A stretch of 64,000 nucleotides of DNA from Salinivibrio socompensis S35 (GTDB taxonomy: Bacteria; Pseudomonadota; Gammaproteobacteria; Enterobacterales; Vibrionaceae): positions 1 through 64,000 of the forward strand of contig NZ_AQOD01000020.1 of NCBI RefSeq assembly GCF_000513715.1, in the 5' to 3' direction. Below, in pieces: positions 61,367 through 64,000 of this stretch (positions are counted from its first letter, which is position 1; every line of letters starts with the position of its first letter). The notes beneath the pieces are model-generated. The model saw nothing but the letters and a program-made list of their open reading frames with translations. It searched no databases and had not been told where the DNA came from. A program made the position numbers and the translations under genes.

Positions 61367-62682
61367 GTCAGCTAGCTGAGCGCTTAAAGCGGTGCCAACT
61401 AGATAACCTTGCGCCAAAACCCGTGGCATCGGGCAAACTGGTGCGCATGGTTGGTTTAACGCTCGAAGCGATCGGTTGTCGTGCGCCTATCGGCTCTGTC
61501 TGTTCGGTCGAGACCTTAAACGGCACCATCGAAGCAGAAGTGGTGGGATTTTCTGGAGAGTTGTTATACCTGATGCCAAACGAACAAGTATCAGGGGTCC
61601 TTCCTGGTGCGCGAGTGACGCCTTTATCTGAGCGTAGCCAACTCTACGTGGGCATGGAGCTGCTTGGCCGCGTCATCGACGGGATGGGAAAGCCACTGGA
61701 TGGCAAAGGGAATATCTATACCGATAAGCAGGCCAGCTTAGAAGGCATCCCCATTAACCCACTCGCAAGGCAGCCGATTCGAGAGCCACTCGATGTGGGG
61801 ATAAAAGCGATTAACGGCCTGCTTACAGTGGGTAAAGGGCAACGGATTGGCTTGTTTGCCGGCTCCGGTGTCGGTAAATCCGTGACGCTCGGCATGATGA
61901 CCCGTGGTACCACCGCGCAAGTTGTGGTGGTGGGGCTGATTGGCGAACGTGGGCGAGAAGTGAAAGAGTTTATCGATGATATCCTCGGGGAAGAAGGCCG
62001 GGCTCGTGCCGTCGTCATCGCCGCGCCTGCAGATTCATCGCCGTTAGTGCGCTTAAAAGGCTGTCAAACGGCACTCACGATCGCCGAGTATTTCCGCGAT
62101 CTGGGGTTGGATGTTCTTTTACTGATGGACTCTTTAACGCGTTTTGCCCAAGCACAACGTGAGATCGCATTGTCCGTTGGCGAGCCCCCTGCAACGAAAG
62201 GGTATCCACCCTCGGTATTTGCGCGGTTACCCTCCTTGGTAGAGCGCGCAGGAAATGGCGCCGCAGGGCAGGGATCAATCACGGCATTTTTCACCGTATT
62301 AACCGAAGGTGACGACTTGCAAGATCCGATTGCCGACGCGGCGCGCGCCATCCTTGACGGCCACATTGTGCTCTCTCGTGAATTGGCTGATGGCGGGCAT
62401 TATCCTGCGATTGACGTCGAACGATCGGTCAGCCGCGTGATGCCGAATATTACCAACGACGAGCAAATCCTAATGTCCAAGGCCGTGCGGCAAGTGTTGT
62501 CCGTTTGCCGTAAAAACCAAGATTTGGTCTCGATTGGCGCTTACAAACCTGGCAGCGATGCGGCCGTTGACCAAGCCTTTCACTTAAAGCCAAAATTGGA
62601 TAATTATTTGCAACAAGGGATGAAAGAGGTTGTCCCTTTTGATATGTGCGTCAATATGTTGCGTTCAACCTTGCAAGGATAA
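61363..62682 (+). CDS. fliI: Flagellar export ATPase FliI
   Basis: 439 residues. Walker A GSGVGKS (167-173), [17 protein letters not shown], Walker [20 protein letters not shown] and [19 protein letters not shown] mark the F1-beta-like type III ATPase. It drives delivery of export substrates with FliH and FliJ. Intact. Confidence 0.96.
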   Translation: MSQLAERLKRCQLDNLAPKPVASGKLVRMVGLTLEAIGCRAPIGSVCSVETLNGTIEAEVVGFSGELLYLMPNEQVSGVLPGARVTPLSERSQLYVGMELLGRVIDGMGKPLDGKGNIYTDKQASLEGIPINPLARQPIREPLDVGIKAINGLLTVGKGQRIGLFAGSGVGKSVTLGMMTRGTTAQVVVVGLIGERGREVKEFIDDILGEEGRARAVVIAAPADSSPLVRLKGCQTALTIAEYFRDLGLDVLLLMDSLTRFAQAQREIALSVGEPPATKGYPPSVFARLPSLVERAGNGAAGQGSITAFFTVLTEGDDLQDPIADAARAILDGHIVLSRELADGGHYPAIDVERSVSRVMPNITNDEQILMSKAVRQVLSVCRKNQDLVSIGAYKPGSDAAVDQAFHLKPKLDNYLQQGMKEVVPFDMCVNMLRSTLQG

Positions 62683-62685
62683 TTT

Positions 62686-63135
62686 ATGGCTGACCATGCA
62701 CTGCACTTGTTGTTAGAAAAGGCACAAGAGGATGAAAAGCAGGCGCAACTTAGCGTCAGTGAAGCCCAGCAAGGCTTAGATAACTACTACCGCCAGCTCG
62801 AGCAAATTGAGCAGTATCGTCTCGAGTATTGCCGGCAAATGTCCGACCGAGGCCAGTCAGGACTGTCTGCCAGTGCCTTCGGCCACCTCAATAAATTTAT
62901 CGTCCAACTTGATGAAACCCTGGCAAAGCAACGAGGTGCCGAGCATCAGTTTAAAGACCATTTAGACCAGTGTCGGCAAACCTGGCAACAAACACGCCAA
63001 CACCGGCAGTCTCTGGAGTGGTTAATCGAAAAGCGAGAGCGAGAAGAAGCAGAGCGTGCTCATTATCAAGAGCAACGCCAAATGGATGAAATGGCAGCCA
63101 TTATTGCACGTCGTCGCCCTTCCCCCTTTTCCTAG
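62686..63135 (+). CDS. fliJ: Export chaperone FliJ
   Basis: 149 residues, a long two-helix coiled coil rich in Gln, Glu and Arg (LEQIEQYRLEYCRQM, LEWLIEKREREEAERAHYQE). Central stalk-like partner of FliI and escort-chaperone cycler. Starts 4 bases after fliI. Last gene of this operon; fliK has its own promoter. Confidence 0.92.
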   Translation: MADHALHLLLEKAQEDEKQAQLSVSEAQQGLDNYYRQLEQIEQYRLEYCRQMSDRGQSGLSASAFGHLNKFIVQLDETLAKQRGAEHQFKDHLDQCRQTWQQTRQHRQSLEWLIEKREREEAERAHYQEQRQMDEMAAIIARRRPSPFS

Positions 63136-63143
63136 GAATAAAA

Positions 63144-63160
63144 TGGCGCGATAATTGCTT
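63144..63160 (+). promoter_or_regulatory. Sigma-54 promoter for fliK
   Basis: TGGCGCGATAATTGCTT has exact GG/GC spacing, 72 bases before the fliK start, directly after fliJ. Confidence 0.85.
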
Positions 63161-63231
63161 TCTCATTACCGACATGCCAGCACCTCGAGGCTCGGTTTAA
63201 AAGATAACCATAAGGTAATGATGAGAAACTT

Positions 63232-64000
63232 ATGACGCAGTCTACGCTGACGCTTTCCAACCTCTCACCCAAAACCACTCCTGCTGTCAGTGACGGTGCG
63301 ACAGGAGAGGTCAAAGGTGAAACAAATACCGGCTTTTTAGCGGCTTTACGCCAATCCATTGATGGTAAAGGGGAACAAGGCGACATACCGATTAAACTGA
63401 CCCAAGATGGCAAGACCTTACTGATTGATGGTCAGGCGATTGATGCCGAGGCAATGCTTGTTGATGGTATGTTTAGCGAAGCGGAAATGGCGGAAATTGC
63501 TGATATGACGGCCATGGAAGAAAGCCAAGCACTGCTGACACGCCTCAATCAAGCCGCTGACATGCTTAATGGCAAATCCTTGCCTGCTGATACCGATCCG
63601 TTACCGACCGATGCGCTAACCATGATGCAATCGGACGAGGATCAAAGTGTGGCGACAGATGGCGATAACACGGAAGCTTGGGTCGATAGGCAAGTTTTAT
63701 TGACAGAGTTAGCCAAAAATCTGCCGGATGATGTGTCACCCGAAAAAGTATTAGAACAGCTATCGCCGGATCAACTGGCTGCGCTCGCAAGTCAGGTCAG
63801 GGCCGCGCAATCACTCGACACCGAGAGTGATGCACCGAACAAAAGTAAGGCCCTAGAAGGTGAAGGAAATACGATAAAATGGGCAACCGCGAAGGCGCAA
63901 CAAAATACGGAGGATCTGGCTGCTCTGAGCAAAGACAAAGAAATGCTTGCGAAAGAGGGCGTCGCCAAGGAGAGCGTTACCAAAGAGAGCGTCACAAAAG
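63232..64000 (+). CDS. fliK: Hook-length control protein FliK, N-terminal part
   Basis: The frame from ATG 63232 is open to the end of the window (256 codons). Starts MTQSTLTLSNLSPKTTPAVS; contains TNTGFLAALRQSIDGK, VLEQLSPDQLAALASQV and an acidic low-complexity stretch, and reaches a small repeat (KESVTKESVTK) at the edge. FliK N-termini are poorly conserved; the call rests on position after fliJ, the sigma-54 promoter and composition. The export-switch C-terminal domain lies outside the window. Confidence 0.85.
   Translation, partial: MTQSTLTLSNLSPKTTPAVSDGATGEVKGETNTGFLAALRQSIDGKGEQGDIPIKLTQDGKTLLIDGQAIDAEAMLVDGMFSEAEMAEIADMTAMEESQALLTRLNQAADMLNGKSLPADTDPLPTDALTMMQSDEDQSVATDGDNTEAWVDRQVLLTELAKNLPDDVSPEKVLEQLSPDQLAALASQVRAAQSLDTESDAPNKSKALEGEGNTIKWATAKAQQNTEDLAALSKDKEMLAKEGVAKESVTKESVTK

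Overview
The window looks like chromosome of a marine or halophilic gammaproteobacterium of the Vibrionaceae; Salinivibrio or a close relative fits best. This rests on gene order and protein similarity as I recognise them, not on a database search. From about 10.8 kb onward it carries Vibrio-type housekeeping blocks and a Vibrio-type polar flagellum cluster (flgT, flgOP, flgNMA, cheVR, flgBCDEFGHIJKL, two flagellins, flaG, fliD, flaI, fliS, flrABC, fliEFGHIJK).

1-6.3 kb is an accessory patchwork: an IS21 end (IstB C-terminus plus terminal repeats) that has removed the 5' part of a P-type conjugation gene trbL, and a relaxosome segment (75-aa gene plus traJ) present twice as direct repeats with the first traJ copy broken. 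Between the copies sits an inverted two-gene cassette: a ComF-like phosphoribosyltransferase and a SLOG-type nucleotide-binding protein fused to a HigA-like DNA-binding domain. A decayed AbiEi-like relic follows. No relaxase gene and no recognisable oriT are present. 6.3-6.9 kb holds a higBA toxin-antitoxin pair whose antitoxin is frameshifted.

7.0-12.4 kb: a phnDCEE phosphonate/phosphate-type ABC importer (minus strand) and a divergent AbgT-family transporter, each with a PhoB-box-like site. 12.5-20.1 kb: tadA, mltF, purL (PurR box), glnB and a YitT-family membrane protein. 20.4-28.0 kb: glyA (PurR box), nrdR, ribD, ribE, ribBA, ribH, nusB, thiL and pgpA, a conserved riboflavin/nus/thi block, followed by tRNA-Arg(CCU).

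28.1-64 kb is the flagellar and chemotaxis cluster. The promoter sequences show a sigma-54/sigma-28 hierarchy: sigma-54 sites precede flgB, flgF, flgK, the first flagellin, flrBC, fliE and fliK, and sigma-28 sites precede flgM, the second flagellin and probably flgOP. A large TPR/GT9-like putative glycosyltransferase lies between flgL and the flagellins and may modify flagellin.

I count about 25 small indels in 20 otherwise well-conserved genes, several of them normally essential, and nearly all are missing bases. This points to an error-prone assembly rather than real pseudogenes, so those genes are annotated across the frameshift and the lesion is stated.
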